Of a stretch of DNA of 64,000 nt, positions 41,336 through 53,197 are shown in pieces. The translations under genes and the position numbers were made by a program. A model generated the notes under the pieces. That model saw only the letters and a list, made by a program, of their open reading frames with translations, was not told where the DNA came from and searched no databases. The DNA comes from Pseudomonas flexibilis (GTDB lineage Bacteria; Pseudomonadota; Gammaproteobacteria; Pseudomonadales; Pseudomonadaceae), in contig NZ_JRUD01000016.1 of the NCBI RefSeq assembly GCF_000802425.1, positions 110,282 through 174,281 on the forward strand, read 5' to 3'. How positions within the stretch are numbered: position 1 is the first letter of the stretch; each line of letters starts with the position of its first letter.

Positions 41336-43459
41336 TCAGGCGTCGATCAGTTCGCCCTTGGCCTTGGCTTTCTGGGCATCCAGGGCGGCGGCCTGCAGGG
41401 CGGTCAGGGCGATGGTGAAGACGATGTCGTCCACCAGCGCGCCGCGCGACAGGTCGTTCACCGGCTTGGCCAGTCCCTGCAGCATCGGACCGACGCTGAT
41501 CACCGAGGCGCTGCGCTGCACCGCCTTGTAGGTGGTGTTGCCGGTGTTCAGGTCCGGGAAGATGAACACGGTGGCCTGGCCGGCGACCGGGCTGTTCGGC
41601 GCCTTGGACTTGCCGACGCTGAGCACCGAGGCGGCGTCGTACTGCAGCGGGCCGTCGATCGGCAGGCCCGGGGCACGCTCGCGGGCGATGCGGGTGGCTT
41701 CGCGCACCTTGTCCACTTCCGCGCCGCTGCCGGAATCGCCGGTGGAGTAGCTGATCATCGCCACGCGCGGATGCACGCCCAGGGCCACGGCCGACTCGGA
41801 GCTCTGCAGGGCGATTTCCGCCAGCTCGGTGGCGGTCGGGTTCGGGTTCACCGCGCAGTCGCCATAGACCAGCACCTGGTCGGGCAGCAGCATGAAGAAC
41901 ACCGAGGACACCAGGTTGTAGCCGGGTGCGGTCTTGATCAGCTGCAGGGCCGGGCGAATGGTGTTGGCGGTGGTGTGGATAGCGCCGGAAACCAGGCCGT
42001 CCACTTCGTCCAGGGCGAGCATCATGGTGCCCAGCACCACGGTGTCCTTGAGCTGCTCGTCGGCCATTTCCGGGGTCAGGCCCTTGCTCTTGCGCATCTC
42101 GACCATGGGCGCGACGTAACGGCTGCGGATGCTGTCCGGATCGAGGATCTCCAGACCGGCCGGCAGCCTGACGCCCTGCTCGGCCGCCACGCGGGCGACT
42201 TCGTCAGGCTTGGCCAGCAGCACGCAGCGGGCGATGCCGCGCTCCTGGCAGATAGCGGCGGCGCGGATGGTGCGCGGCTCGCTGCCTTCGGGCAGCACGA
42301 TGCGCTTGTTGGCGTCCTGGGCGCGCTTGACCAGCTGGTAGCGGAACGCCGGCGGCGACAGGCGCATCTCGCCACGCGGGGCGCTGACATGGCCGCGCAG
42401 GTAGTCGGCGTCCAGGTGCGCGGCGATGTACTCGGTGACGCGGGTGGCGCGCTCGATGTCGTCGGCCGGGGTTTCGCGGTTCAGGCCGTGCAGCGTGGTG
42501 GCGGTGTCGTAGGAATTGCTGGCCACGCAGAGCAGCGGCAGGCCGCCGTCCAGTGCCGACTGGCACAGGTCGAGGATGCGGGCATCCGGGGCGAAGTCGC
42601 TGGTCAGCAGCAGGCCGGCCAGCTTCACGCCCTTGAGCGAGGCCAGGCTGGCGGCCAGGATCACGTCGTCGCGGTCGCCGGGAGTGACCACCAGCACGCC
42701 GTTCTGCAGCAGCGGCACGATGTTCGGCACAGTGCGCGCACACAGCACGATGTCGGTGACGCGACGCTGCTCCGCCTCGCCGGCGTTGAGCACCTTGGCG
42801 CCCATCAGCTCGGCGATGTCGCGGGTGCGCAGCGCGTTCAGCTCGGCATTGAAGGGAATGGCGCCCAGCAGGCGGAAGTCCTTGCCACCCAGCGCCGGCA
42901 GAAATTCCTTGAGGCGCTCGGCCAGGCCCTGCTCGCCCTCGGCCTTGTTGAGGATCACACCGAGCAGCTTGGGCTCCTTGATGCCACCGAACAGCTGGGC
43001 CTGGATCTCGATGCGCTCGGCCATGCGCTGCAGGTTGTCGCGGCCCTGGGCGGCGACCAGGATCACCTCGGCGTCCAGGCTCTTGGCCAGCTGGCTGTTC
43101 AGGCGCAGGGTGTAGTTGGACTCGCGGGTCGGCACCATGCCTTCGACCACCACCACGTCCTTGCCGGCCGAGGCTTGCTGGAAGCGGCTGACCACGTCCT
43201 CGAGCAGCAGATCCACGTCGCCGCTGGCCAGCTGGCGCTCGGCCTGCTCGAGGCTGATCGGCTCGGCCACTTCCAGCTGCAGGGTGCGCTCCACCAGCAG
43301 GCAGGAGCGTTCACGGCCCTGGTCGACCGGGAATGGCTGGGAAATCGGCTTGAAGTAACCGACCTTCAGGCCGGCCTTCTCCAGGGTGCGGACCAGCCCC
43401 AGGCTGATCGAGTTGAGACCGCCGCCAAAACCGGTGGGGGCGAGAAACAGCGTATGCAT
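41336..43459 (-). CDS. pta: Phosphate acetyltransferase, long DRTGG-containing form
   Basis: 707 residues, the long proteobacterial form. An N-terminal CobQ/BioD-like P-loop domain (MHTLFLAPTGFGGGLNS), a central DRTGG regulatory domain (about 210-320), and a C-terminal PTA catalytic domain (about 375-700) with LPEGSEPRTIRAA, GDCAVNPNPTATELAEIA and ISYSTGDSGSG. Interconverts acetyl-CoA and acetyl phosphate. The start at 43459 has AAGGAG upstream; the 25-codon extension does not resemble the family. Partner of ackA immediately upstream. Confidence 0.96.
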   Translation of the reverse strand: MHTLFLAPTGFGGGLNSISLGLVRTLEKAGLKVGYFKPISQPFPVDQGRERSCLLVERTLQLEVAEPISLEQAERQLASGDVDLLLEDVVSRFQQASAGKDVVVVEGMVPTRESNYTLRLNSQLAKSLDAEVILVAAQGRDNLQRMAERIEIQAQLFGGIKEPKLLGVILNKAEGEQGLAERLKEFLPALGGKDFRLLGAIPFNAELNALRTRDIAELMGAKVLNAGEAEQRRVTDIVLCARTVPNIVPLLQNGVLVVTPGDRDDVILAASLASLKGVKLAGLLLTSDFAPDARILDLCQSALDGGLPLLCVASNSYDTATTLHGLNRETPADDIERATRVTEYIAAHLDADYLRGHVSAPRGEMRLSPPAFRYQLVKRAQDANKRIVLPEGSEPRTIRAAAICQERGIARCVLLAKPDEVARVAAEQGVRLPAGLEILDPDSIRSRYVAPMVEMRKSKGLTPEMADEQLKDTVVLGTMMLALDEVDGLVSGAIHTTANTIRPALQLIKTAPGYNLVSSVFFMLLPDQVLVYGDCAVNPNPTATELAEIALQSSESAVALGVHPRVAMISYSTGDSGSGAEVDKVREATRIARERAPGLPIDGPLQYDAASVLSVGKSKAPNSPVAGQATVFIFPDLNTGNTTYKAVQRSASVISVGPMLQGLAKPVNDLSRGALVDDIVFTIALTALQAAALDAQKAKAKGELIDA

Positions 43460-43519
43460 GGAGTCTCCTTCGGAGGCAGGAAAATGCCTCTGCTGCAAAA
43501 AAGCGTGGACCAGATGACG

Positions 43520-43549
43520 AAAACCCGATGCCACTGGCTATCGGGTTTT
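43520..43549 (-). terminator. Hairpin in the ackA-pta gap
   Basis: A perfect 10-bp stem AAAACCCGAT / ATCGGGTTTT with a 10-nt loop, 20 bases after the ackA stop. T runs occur in the stem on either strand. It may partly terminate ackA transcripts or protect their 3' ends, setting a lower pta level. Confidence 0.65.
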
Positions 43550-43568
43550 CGGTCGGCACGTCAGACGA

Positions 43569-44753
<1,185 letters not shown>

Positions 44754-45114
44754 ACGACTTCCTGAACTCATTCGACCTGACCCGAGGGCCACGCCTAATT
44801 GGATTTATGGGTTTGGGGCGTCCGGCGTTCTTGTGGAAGCCTGGACTGAATCAGGGGTGTGCCGGAATCTTGTCACGCACCTCCCCGTGAGGCAGTTCCC
44901 CTTTAGTCGAAGCTGAATCGCACACAGCCCGCTTGGAATTTCAAGCAGTTAGCCACGAACGTGAATGCTGCGCGCGCAGGTCAACCGGCCACGAGCCCGT
45001 CAGAAACGCGGCTTGCGGCCCGTTGAGGCTGTTTTAGGGGAAAGTCGGCGCGACTGCCTTGATCCAGCTTAACGGCTCACCGGCGCCGCCTGCGGCCAGT
45101 TGCCGCACGACGGC
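44754..45114. promoter_or_regulatory. 361-base intergenic region upstream of ackA
   Basis: Contains the ackA-pta promoter on the minus strand and the 3' side of the ABC exporter gene. No gene is supported. One perfect half-site (ATCAA on the minus strand, within TTAAGCTGGATCAA at 45057-45070) could belong to an ANR box, but the other half is poor. Confidence 0.45.
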
Positions 45115-46893
45115 TCAGTGCTGCAGATGGCCGTAGAGCTTGGCGTATAGCCCACCCTCGGCGATCAGCCGCTGGTGATCGCCCTCTTCGGCGATCCGCC
45201 CGCCGTCGAAGACCAGCACCCGGTCCGCCTGTTTCACCGCCGACAGGCGGTGGGCGACGATCAGCGTGGTGCGCCCGTCCAGGAAGCGCCCGAGCGCCTG
45301 GTGCAGGGCGTACTCGGTGGCCGCGTCGAGGGCCGAAGTGGCCTCGTCGAGAATCACCACCTTCGGGTCGGCCAGCACCATGCGGGCAATGGCCAGGCGC
45401 TGGCGCTGACCGCCGGACAGGCGCACGCCGGAACGCCCGACCACGCTGTCCAGCCCGTCGGGTAGCTGGCGCACGGTGTCGGCCAGCTGCGCCACCTCCA
45501 GCGCCCGCCAGCACTCGGCGTCGCTGCGCTCGCGGCCCATGCACAGGTTGGCGCGCACTGTGTCGTTGAACAGCGAGGGATGCTGCAGCACCACGGCCAC
45601 GTGCTCGCGCACCCGCTCCAGGCCGACGTCCTCCAGCGCCACGCCACCGAAGCGGATGCTGCCCGCCTGCGGCGTGTAGAGGCCGAGCAGCAGCTGCACC
45701 AGGGTGCTCTTGCCGCCGCCGGAAGCACCGACGATGGCGACCTTTTCACCGGGGGCGATGCTCAGGTCGAGACGGTCCAGCACCGGCTCGTCACGGTAGG
45801 TAAAGCTCAGCCCGCGCACCTCGATGCCCACCGTGCGCCGTCCGGCGAACGGGTCCTGGCCTCCGGCATAGTGGGGCTCGTCGGCCCGCGCCAGCAGTTG
45901 GTTGATGCGCGCCAGCGCGCCGCCGGCGGCATAGAAGGCGTACTGCAGGCTGAGCAGTTGCTCCACCGGGCCGATCATGAACCACAGGTAGCTGAACACC
46001 GCCAGCATCTGGCCGATGGACAGGTCCGAGAACAGCACGGTGAGCATGGCGGCGGCGCGGAAGATATCGATGCCGAACTGGAACAGCAGGCCGCTGGCCC
46101 GGTTGGAGGCGTCGGTCTTCCACTGGGTGGCCACCGCCCGGTCGCGCACCTCGCGGGCTGCCAGGCCGAGCCGGCCGAGGAAGAAGCCCTGGCGGTTGCT
46201 GGCGCGGATTTCCTGGATGGCATCCAGGGTTTCGCTGAGCGCCTGGGCAAAGCGCGCAGTGCTGTCGTTTTCCAGTTTCTTCAGCTGCTTGACGCGCTTG
46301 CCCAGCTGCACGGTGGCGTAGATCACCAGCGGGTTGAACAGCAGGATCAGCAGCGCCAGCTGCCAGTGCATCCACAACAGGATCGCCGAGGTGCCGGCCA
46401 GGGTCAGCAGCGCCACCAGGAAACGGCTGAGGGTTTCGCCGACGAACTTGTCCAGGGTGTCCAGATCGGTAAGCAGGTGCGCGGTGACGGTACCGCCGCC
46501 GAGGCTTTCGTATTCGCCGAGGGCGATGCGCTTGAGGCGTTCGATCAGCCGGGCACGCAGGCGGTAGACGATGTCCTTGGACAGCCGCGCGAACAGCCGC
46601 GCCTGCAGCACGTTGAACACCAGGGCGAACAGGCGCAGCGACAGGCTGAACAACAGCATCAGGCCGATGTAGCCGGCCGCCACCTGCCAGCCGCTTGGCA
46701 GCCAGCGGTCCATGAACTGCAGGGCAGCGCCGCCCTGGCCGAGCAGCACCTCGTCGACCAGCAAGGGCAGCAGCAGCGGAATCGGCACGCTGCACAGGGT
46801 GCCGAGCACGGCGAACAGGTTGGCCAGCAACAGCGACTTGCGGTGCCCCAGCGCCAGGCGCCGGATATCGGCCCAGGTCAGCCGGTCAGCCAC
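45115..46893 (-). CDS. ABC-type exporter, fused permease and ATPase half-transporter
   Basis: 592 residues. Six helices (about 18-310), then an ATPase domain with Walker A GASGGGKST, Q-loop, signature LSGGQRQRLAIAR, Walker B VVILDEATSALD and H-loop VAHRLS. MsbA/lipid- or drug-exporter type, working as a homodimer. GTG start at 46893, overlapping the end of the DsbA-like gene by 8 bases, so translationally coupled. I recall the P. aeruginosa counterpart in the same fumC-bolA neighbourhood. Substrate unknown. Confidence 0.9.
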   Translation of the reverse strand: MADRLTWADIRRLALGHRKSLLLANLFAVLGTLCSVPIPLLLPLLVDEVLLGQGGAALQFMDRWLPSGWQVAAGYIGLMLLFSLSLRLFALVFNVLQARLFARLSKDIVYRLRARLIERLKRIALGEYESLGGGTVTAHLLTDLDTLDKFVGETLSRFLVALLTLAGTSAILLWMHWQLALLILLFNPLVIYATVQLGKRVKQLKKLENDSTARFAQALSETLDAIQEIRASNRQGFFLGRLGLAAREVRDRAVATQWKTDASNRASGLLFQFGIDIFRAAAMLTVLFSDLSIGQMLAVFSYLWFMIGPVEQLLSLQYAFYAAGGALARINQLLARADEPHYAGGQDPFAGRRTVGIEVRGLSFTYRDEPVLDRLDLSIAPGEKVAIVGASGGGKSTLVQLLLGLYTPQAGSIRFGGVALEDVGLERVREHVAVVLQHPSLFNDTVRANLCMGRERSDAECWRALEVAQLADTVRQLPDGLDSVVGRSGVRLSGGQRQRLAIARMVLADPKVVILDEATSALDAATEYALHQALGRFLDGRTTLIVAHRLSAVKQADRVLVFDGGRIAEEGDHQRLIAEGGLYAKLYGHLQH

Positions 46894-47515
46894 GCACGCC
46901 CCGCTCCAGCCAGCGATCGAGCAACGGCGCCAGGCTATCCAGCGGCTGGTAGCCGTTGGTCAGCAGCGCATAGGTGCCATCGCGCTCGGCCAGCAGGGTC
47001 GGAAAGCCGGCGATGCCCAGGTTTTCCGCCCAGGCGAAGTCCGCCTCGGTGGCCTGGCGCTGCGCCTGGCTGTCGAAGCCCTCGGCGAAGGCCTGGCGGT
47101 CGAGGCCAGCCTGCTCGGCCAGTTCGACCAGCACGCGGGGACGGGTCACATCCTGGCGCTCGACATAAAAGGCCCGCTGGATCAGCCCGAGCAAACGGCT
47201 GGCGCAGCCGTCGGCCAGGCTGCGCGCGGTGACCAGTGCGCGGCAGGCCGGTTCGGTGTCGTAGACAAGGTTGTCCGGCAGGCCGCCGCTCAGGTCGAAG
47301 GGCTGGCCGGTCGCTTCATGCACCGCCTGCCAGTGCGACTGGATGCGGGCACGTCCCCGCTCATCCATCACCCGGGATTCGCGGCGCAGGCCGCCCGCTA
47401 CCAGGTGCAGCGCCACGCCGGCCTGGCGAGCCTGTCCGGCCAGCGCCTCCACCACCGGGGCGAAACCCCAGCACCATGAACACATGGGATCCATGACATA
47501 GACCAGCCGGGCCAT
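46886..47515 (-). CDS. DsbA-family thioredoxin-like oxidoreductase (FrnE-like)
   Basis: 209 residues, no signal peptide, so cytoplasmic. The redox motif CSWCWGF lies at residues 12-18 after a short first strand, and the cis-proline loop is in GIAGFPTLL near 170. Resembles FrnE/2-hydroxychromene-isomerase-like DsbA proteins involved in thiol-disulfide exchange. The start MARLVYVMDPMC was chosen over a 22-codon upstream extension. Coupled to the ABC exporter downstream. Confidence 0.87.
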   Translation of the reverse strand: MARLVYVMDPMCSWCWGFAPVVEALAGQARQAGVALHLVAGGLRRESRVMDERGRARIQSHWQAVHEATGQPFDLSGGLPDNLVYDTEPACRALVTARSLADGCASRLLGLIQRAFYVERQDVTRPRVLVELAEQAGLDRQAFAEGFDSQAQRQATEADFAWAENLGIAGFPTLLAERDGTYALLTNGYQPLDSLAPLLDRWLERGVRG

Positions 47516-47599
47516 TGGAGTCTCCTGACGCGGATGGGCTGCCGGGGCAGCTCGAGGAAAGTAAAGAACGAAGGGGGCCAACCCCCGACAGCGTAGTGA

Positions 47600-47899
47600 C
47601 TAGTGCAGACCGCCGCCCCGGCAGGTCGGCGAGGCCGGCGCACTGCCCTGAGCCGCCCACTCGTCGGGGCTGTAGGTGTGCAATGCGAGCGCGTGGAACT
47701 GGCCCATCAGCTCGCCCAGGCCGCCGTACACCTTCTGGTGACGCTTGACCGCGTTCAGGCCGGCGAACTGTTCACTGACCATCACCACCTTGAAGTGGCT
47801 TTCCTCGCCACGATGGTGCATGTGGCTCTCGTCGAGGACTTCCAGATGCTGGGGCTGCAGCGCCGCCAGCGCAGCCTGGATACGCTCACGCATGTTCAT
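47600..47899 (-). CDS. bolA: BolA-family protein
   Basis: 99 residues. A single BolA domain: MRERIQAALAAL, HLEVLDESHMHHRGEESHFKVV and NAVKRHQKVYGGLGELM, with the invariant histidine in FHALALHTY. BolA proteins pair with monothiol glutaredoxins to bind [2Fe-2S] clusters and act in cell shape and stress regulation. The C-terminal SPTCRGG adds a cysteine. Two start codons (47899 and 47893) are possible. Divergent from fumC. Confidence 0.92.
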   Translation of the reverse strand: MNMRERIQAALAALQPQHLEVLDESHMHHRGEESHFKVVMVSEQFAGLNAVKRHQKVYGGLGELMGQFHALALHTYSPDEWAAQGSAPASPTCRGGGLH

Positions 47900-48083
47900 T
47901 CGGGTTACCTGCCGACAGGGGACGGGGGGTTCGGGGCACGATTTTGCGCCTCGCCGCCGTCCGGCTCAACCCGTCACGCCGTGTGGTCATTGCGCCAATA
48001 CGCCATAATGGCTACCTGCCACGCAGGGGAACCCGCACCCACCGGGCCGGCCTAACCCCTGATGATCACAAGGGAGACACCCG

Positions 48084-49472
<1,389 letters not shown>

Positions 49473-49486
49473 GAAAACACGAAAAC

Positions 49487-49579
49487 GTAGGGTGGATCGC
49501 GCGTCACCGATTCACAACGCGCCACAGTCGCGCGCCGGCCCGGCGCGATGGTGGACAAGGAAAACGTTGTCCACCCTCC
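49487..49579 (+). repeat. GTAGGGTGG-type repeat, first of a tandem pair
   Basis: About 92 bases, starting GTAGGGTGGATCGCGCGTCA and ending TTGTCCACCCTCC. Ends are near inverted (GTAGGGTGG / CCACCCTnC). Differs from its neighbour at scattered positions, so the duplication is not recent or the copies inserted independently. Confidence 0.8.
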
Positions 49580-49593
49580 AGGGCGGCCCAGAC

Positions 49594-49685
49594 GTAGGGT
49601 GGATCGCGCTTCACCGATCCGCCAACGCGCCACAGGCGCGCGGGGCCGGCGCGATGATGGACAAGGAAAACGTTGGCCACCCTAC
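49594..49685 (+). repeat. GTAGGGTGG-type repeat, second of a tandem pair
   Basis: 92 bases, starting GTAGGGTGGATCGCGCTTCA and ending TTGGCCACCCTAC. Perfect terminal inversions GTAGGG / CCCTAC. Its last bases supply the TAG stop codon of the EamA transporter gene read on the minus strand. Confidence 0.82.
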
Positions 49686-50620
49686 GGGGTTGTGAGCGCC
49701 TTCCTCCGCCGGTGCCCCAGCGCCGCCACCGCCGAGCCCGCCACCACCAGCAGCGCGCCGCCATAGGCGAGCAGATTGAGCTGTTCGGGAATGACATGGG
49801 CGGGCCACCAGATGGCCGCCAATGCCACGCCAGCGAAGGTGATCAGCGGCGTCAGCGCCAGCGCCGCGCTGACCCGGGAGGCTTCCCAGTGGGCCAGCGC
49901 CTCGGCGAAGGCACCGTAAGCGATCAGCGTGTTCAGGCAGCAGGCGACCAGCAGCCAGAACTGCAGCGCATCCAGTTCCAGCACCTGGGCCGGCGACGCC
50001 CAGGGCGTCAGAAGCAGCGCGCAGCCCAGATAGATCACCATCATCACCTGGAAGGATGACCACTGACTCAATAGCTGCTTCTGCGCCAGCCCATACACCA
50101 CCCACACCACCGCCGCCGCCAGCACGGTGAGCACGCCGAGGGTGTAGTCGGTCAGCGAAGTCAGCAGCTCGCCGAGCCGCTGGTTGAAGAACAGCCCGAA
50201 GCCCAGCAGCAGCACCAGCAGGCCGAGCAACTGACCGGCGCTGAACGACTCGCGGAACACGAACAGGCTGCTGATCAGCAGCAGGAAGGGCGCGATCTGG
50301 ATCACCAGCTGCGTGGTACCCGGGCTCAGCAGGTTGAGCCCCATCAGGTACAGCACGTAGTTGCTGACCAGCCCGGCGATGGCGAGTCCCACCAGCATGC
50401 CGCCCCGGCGCCCCAGTGGCCGAAACGCCGGCAACTGGCGGCGCGCGCCCAGCCAGACCAGTAGCACCAGCCCGGAGCTGAACAGGCGGTACCAGGTGAC
50501 GGTGACCGGATCCATGGTCTGCAGCACCAGCTTGAGCTTGATCGGCAGAATACCCCAGAGCACGGCCGTGACCATCGCCAGGGACAGGCCATACAGCCAG
50601 CGACCGGAAGAAACGTGCAT
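49682..50620 (-). CDS. EamA/DMT-family transporter
   Basis: 312 residues with ten helices, two EamA repeats of five. The first repeat opens GLSLAMVTAVLWGILPIKLKL; the second starts around [18 protein letters not shown]. Drug/metabolite-transporter fold, exporter of unknown substrate. The ATG at 50618-50620 gives MHVSSGRW, preferred over a 15-codon upstream extension. The last codons and stop lie at the edge of a dispersed repeat, so the native C terminus may have been altered. Confidence 0.87.
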   Translation of the reverse strand: MHVSSGRWLYGLSLAMVTAVLWGILPIKLKLVLQTMDPVTVTWYRLFSSGLVLLVWLGARRQLPAFRPLGRRGGMLVGLAIAGLVSNYVLYLMGLNLLSPGTTQLVIQIAPFLLLISSLFVFRESFSAGQLLGLLVLLLGFGLFFNQRLGELLTSLTDYTLGVLTVLAAAVVWVVYGLAQKQLLSQWSSFQVMMVIYLGCALLLTPWASPAQVLELDALQFWLLVACCLNTLIAYGAFAEALAHWEASRVSAALALTPLITFAGVALAAIWWPAHVIPEQLNLLAYGGALLVVAGSAVAALGHRRRKALTTP

Positions 50621-50824
50621 GAAGGACCTCGGCGTACAACAGAGAACGAAAGGGAGGGAGTGCATTCTAGTGACCCGGCGCCCTATTCGTTAGTGCGCTT
50701 TCGAAATTCCCCCTAGCGCCTAGCCGCCTTTTGCAATCAAAGCCTTAGACCTTTTGACGTGAAGCATGTCACGGATAGCAAAATGCCTTAACTTAACGTT
50801 AATCAAGAATCGAGGCGTCCCGAC

Positions 50825-52483
50825 GTGCGAACCTGGCTTACTCAATTTTCCCTCAAGGTCCGGCTGGTGGCCTTGATTTCCCTGCTCTGCCTGCTGATGG
50901 TGCTGATGGTCGGTTTCTCCCTGACCGGCATGCGCGACAGTAACCGCGAGCTGACCCATCTGTATTACGAGGGCCTGCTGCCCAGCGACCAGCTCAACCG
51001 CATGACCAATGAAATGCACCATGCGCGCACCCAACTGTTGCTGGCGCTGCAGCATGCGCCGGGAAGCGACTACGAGAAGGCGCACAACCACGACGTGAGC
51101 ATGCACTTCAACGCCGTGGAGCAGAGCCAGCGCAACATCCAGGCCCTGCTGCAAACGCTGCTGGCCAACAACCTGGACGCTCAGGAGCGCGCCCTGGCGC
51201 AGGAAATGCAGCGCACCCTGAACCTCTATCTGGAGCAAGGCGTGCGGCCGGTGCTGGAGCTGATGCGCGCCGGTGATTACCTGAAGGCCAACGGCGTGCT
51301 GCTGGACAGGCTGCAACCGACCTTCGCGGTGGCCTCCGACAAGGTGCAGGCCTTCTCCGACAACCTGCATATCCATGCGGTGACTGCCTACACCGCGGCC
51401 GAGCGCCATTTCGAGGCGCTGCTGTTCTGGCTGAGCCTGGTGCTGGTGGTCACCCTGGTGCTGGTCATCGCCCTGGCCTGGGCCACCCTGCGCGGCATCA
51501 GCCAGGCGGTGGATGCCCTGCTGAGCGGCGGCAAGCGTCTGGCCGACGGCGACCTGGTGCACCGCGTCGCCTACCGGGGCCGTGACGAGCTGGGCAAGAT
51601 CGCCTCGTCCTTCAACACGATGGCCGACCACGTGCAGGAAACCCTCAAGGAACTGTCCAAGGCCGTGGAACAACTGGCCGCCGCCGCCGAGCAGACCGCC
51701 GCGGTCAGCCGCCAGACCAGCGATGGCATCCATCGCCAGCACCTGGAAACCGACCAGGTGGCCACCGCCATGCACGAGATGTCCGCCACCGTGCAGGACG
51801 TCGCCAGCAACGCCGCCAGCGCCGCCCACGCCGCCGAGAAGGCGGACAGCGAAGCCGAGCATGGCCAGCAGGTGGTCACCCAGAGCATCCAGGTGATCGA
51901 CAGCCTGGCCCGCGAGGTGGAGCACGCCGCCAAGGTGATCGGCGAGCTGGAAGACGCCAGCGCCACCATCAGTTCGGTGGTGGACGTGATTCGCGGTATC
52001 GCCGACCAGACCAACCTGCTGGCCCTCAACGCGGCCATCGAGGCGGCGCGCGCCGGCGAACAGGGTCGCGGCTTCGCCGTGGTGGCCGACGAGGTCCGCT
52101 CGCTGGCCTCGCGCACCCAGCACTCCACCGAAGAGATCCAGTCGATGATCGAGAAGGTGCAGAGCGGCGCGCGCCGTGCGGTCGAGGTCATGGAGAAGAG
52201 CTGCGAGAAGGCCGAGGCCGGGCGCGAGCAGGTAGCCGACGCCGGTCGCGTGCTGGAGCAGATCACCGCCGCCGTGGCGACCATCAACGACATGAACGCC
52301 ATGATCGCCTCGGCGGCCGAGGAACAGAGCTCGGTGGCCGAGGAGATCAACCGCAACATCACCAACGTCAGCGAGATCGCCGAGGACACCAGCGACGCCT
52401 CGCGCCAGAACGTGGAAACCAGCCGCGAACTGAGCGCCCTGGCCAAGCACCTGCACGGCCTGGTGCAGCAGTTCAAGCTGTAA
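50825..52483 (+). CDS. Methyl-accepting chemotaxis protein, four-helix-bundle sensor
   Basis: 552 residues from a GTG start. Helix 1 (about 12-32), a periplasmic domain of about 150 residues with 4HB_MCP/TarH character, helix 2 (about 198-222), a HAMP domain ([22 protein letters not shown]), then the signalling domain with [20 protein letters not shown] near residue 400. Ends [10 protein letters not shown] without a CheR-binding tail. Ligand unknown. Confidence 0.88.
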   Translation: MRTWLTQFSLKVRLVALISLLCLLMVLMVGFSLTGMRDSNRELTHLYYEGLLPSDQLNRMTNEMHHARTQLLLALQHAPGSDYEKAHNHDVSMHFNAVEQSQRNIQALLQTLLANNLDAQERALAQEMQRTLNLYLEQGVRPVLELMRAGDYLKANGVLLDRLQPTFAVASDKVQAFSDNLHIHAVTAYTAAERHFEALLFWLSLVLVVTLVLVIALAWATLRGISQAVDALLSGGKRLADGDLVHRVAYRGRDELGKIASSFNTMADHVQETLKELSKAVEQLAAAAEQTAAVSRQTSDGIHRQHLETDQVATAMHEMSATVQDVASNAASAAHAAEKADSEAEHGQQVVTQSIQVIDSLAREVEHAAKVIGELEDASATISSVVDVIRGIADQTNLLALNAAIEAARAGEQGRGFAVVADEVRSLASRTQHSTEEIQSMIEKVQSGARRAVEVMEKSCEKAEAGREQVADAGRVLEQITAAVATINDMNAMIASAAEEQSSVAEEINRNITNVSEIAEDTSDASRQNVETSRELSALAKHLHGLVQQFKL

Positions 52484-52515
52484 AGGCCGAGCCCGGGTCC
52501 GCAAAGCAGCAGTCC

Positions 52516-52578
52516 GTAGGGCGGTCATGCCAACGGCATGGCCGCCGTGGTGGTCAACGCATGCGTTGACCACCCTAC
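52516..52578 (+). repeat. Nested palindromic repeat with GTAGGG/CCCTAC ends
   Basis: 63 bases between GTAGGG and CCCTAC. Inside are two hairpins: GGTCATGCC / GGCATGGCC, and a perfect 24-base palindrome with half-site GTGGTCAACGCA. It shares ends with the repeats at 33120 and 49487-49685 but has a different core. It lies between a chemoreceptor gene and a GNAT gene. Confidence 0.75.
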
Positions 52579-52642
52579 CGCACTTGAGCTCGGTCCAGGC
52601 CGGCCGCTAGTCTGCCCTTCCTCTGTCTCAGGTCTGACCCGC

Positions 52643-53137
52643 ATGCCGACCCATCGCCCCGTCACCGACGCCGACCTGTCCGCCCTCTGCGCCCTGCCCC
52701 GCACGCCGGAGGAGCTGTTCTACTGCTTCCCCAGGGCCGAATTCCCCCTCACGCCGGAGCAACTGCGCGCCGCCATCGAGCAGCGCAGCGATTCGACCGT
52801 GGTCGAACTGGACGGCCGGGTGGTGGCCTTCGCCAACTTCTACCAGTGGGCCGAAGGCGGCATCTGCGCCATCGGCAACGTGATGGTGGCCGCCGATGCG
52901 CGCCGGCGTGGTGTGGCCTCGTACCTGATGAAGGTCATGTGCGCCTTGGCCTTCGACAAGCACCGCGCCACCGAGGTAAAGGTGTCCTGCTTCAACGCCA
53001 ATACCGCCGGCCTGTTGCTCTACCCGCGGCTGGGCTTCACGCCCAGCGCCATCGAGGAACGCCGCGACAAGGCCGGCGCGCCGGTGGCGCTTGTCCATCT
53101 GCGCCTGCCCCGCGACATTGCGCCGCAGGTCGACTGA
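52643..53137 (+). CDS. GNAT-family N-acetyltransferase
   Basis: 164 residues. Acetyl-CoA-binding motif A is visible as NVMVAADARRRGVASYLMKVM, with the R-R-x-G-V pyrophosphate loop, then VSCFNANTAGLLLYPRLGF (motif B). Substrate unknown. The start MPTHRPVTDADL was chosen; the open frame before it passes through a palindromic repeat. Confidence 0.85.
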   Translation: MPTHRPVTDADLSALCALPRTPEELFYCFPRAEFPLTPEQLRAAIEQRSDSTVVELDGRVVAFANFYQWAEGGICAIGNVMVAADARRRGVASYLMKVMCALAFDKHRATEVKVSCFNANTAGLLLYPRLGFTPSAIEERRDKAGAPVALVHLRLPRDIAPQVD

Positions 53138-53197
53138 TCCTCCGCCACCGACTCCAGCGGGTAGAGTCGAGCCTGAGTCAACGTTCAGGATGCCCCC

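Noticed and set aside
45057..45070. ANR-like site upstream of ackA
   Set aside because: One half matches, the other (TTAAG) does not, and it is 300 bases away, beside the ABC gene end.
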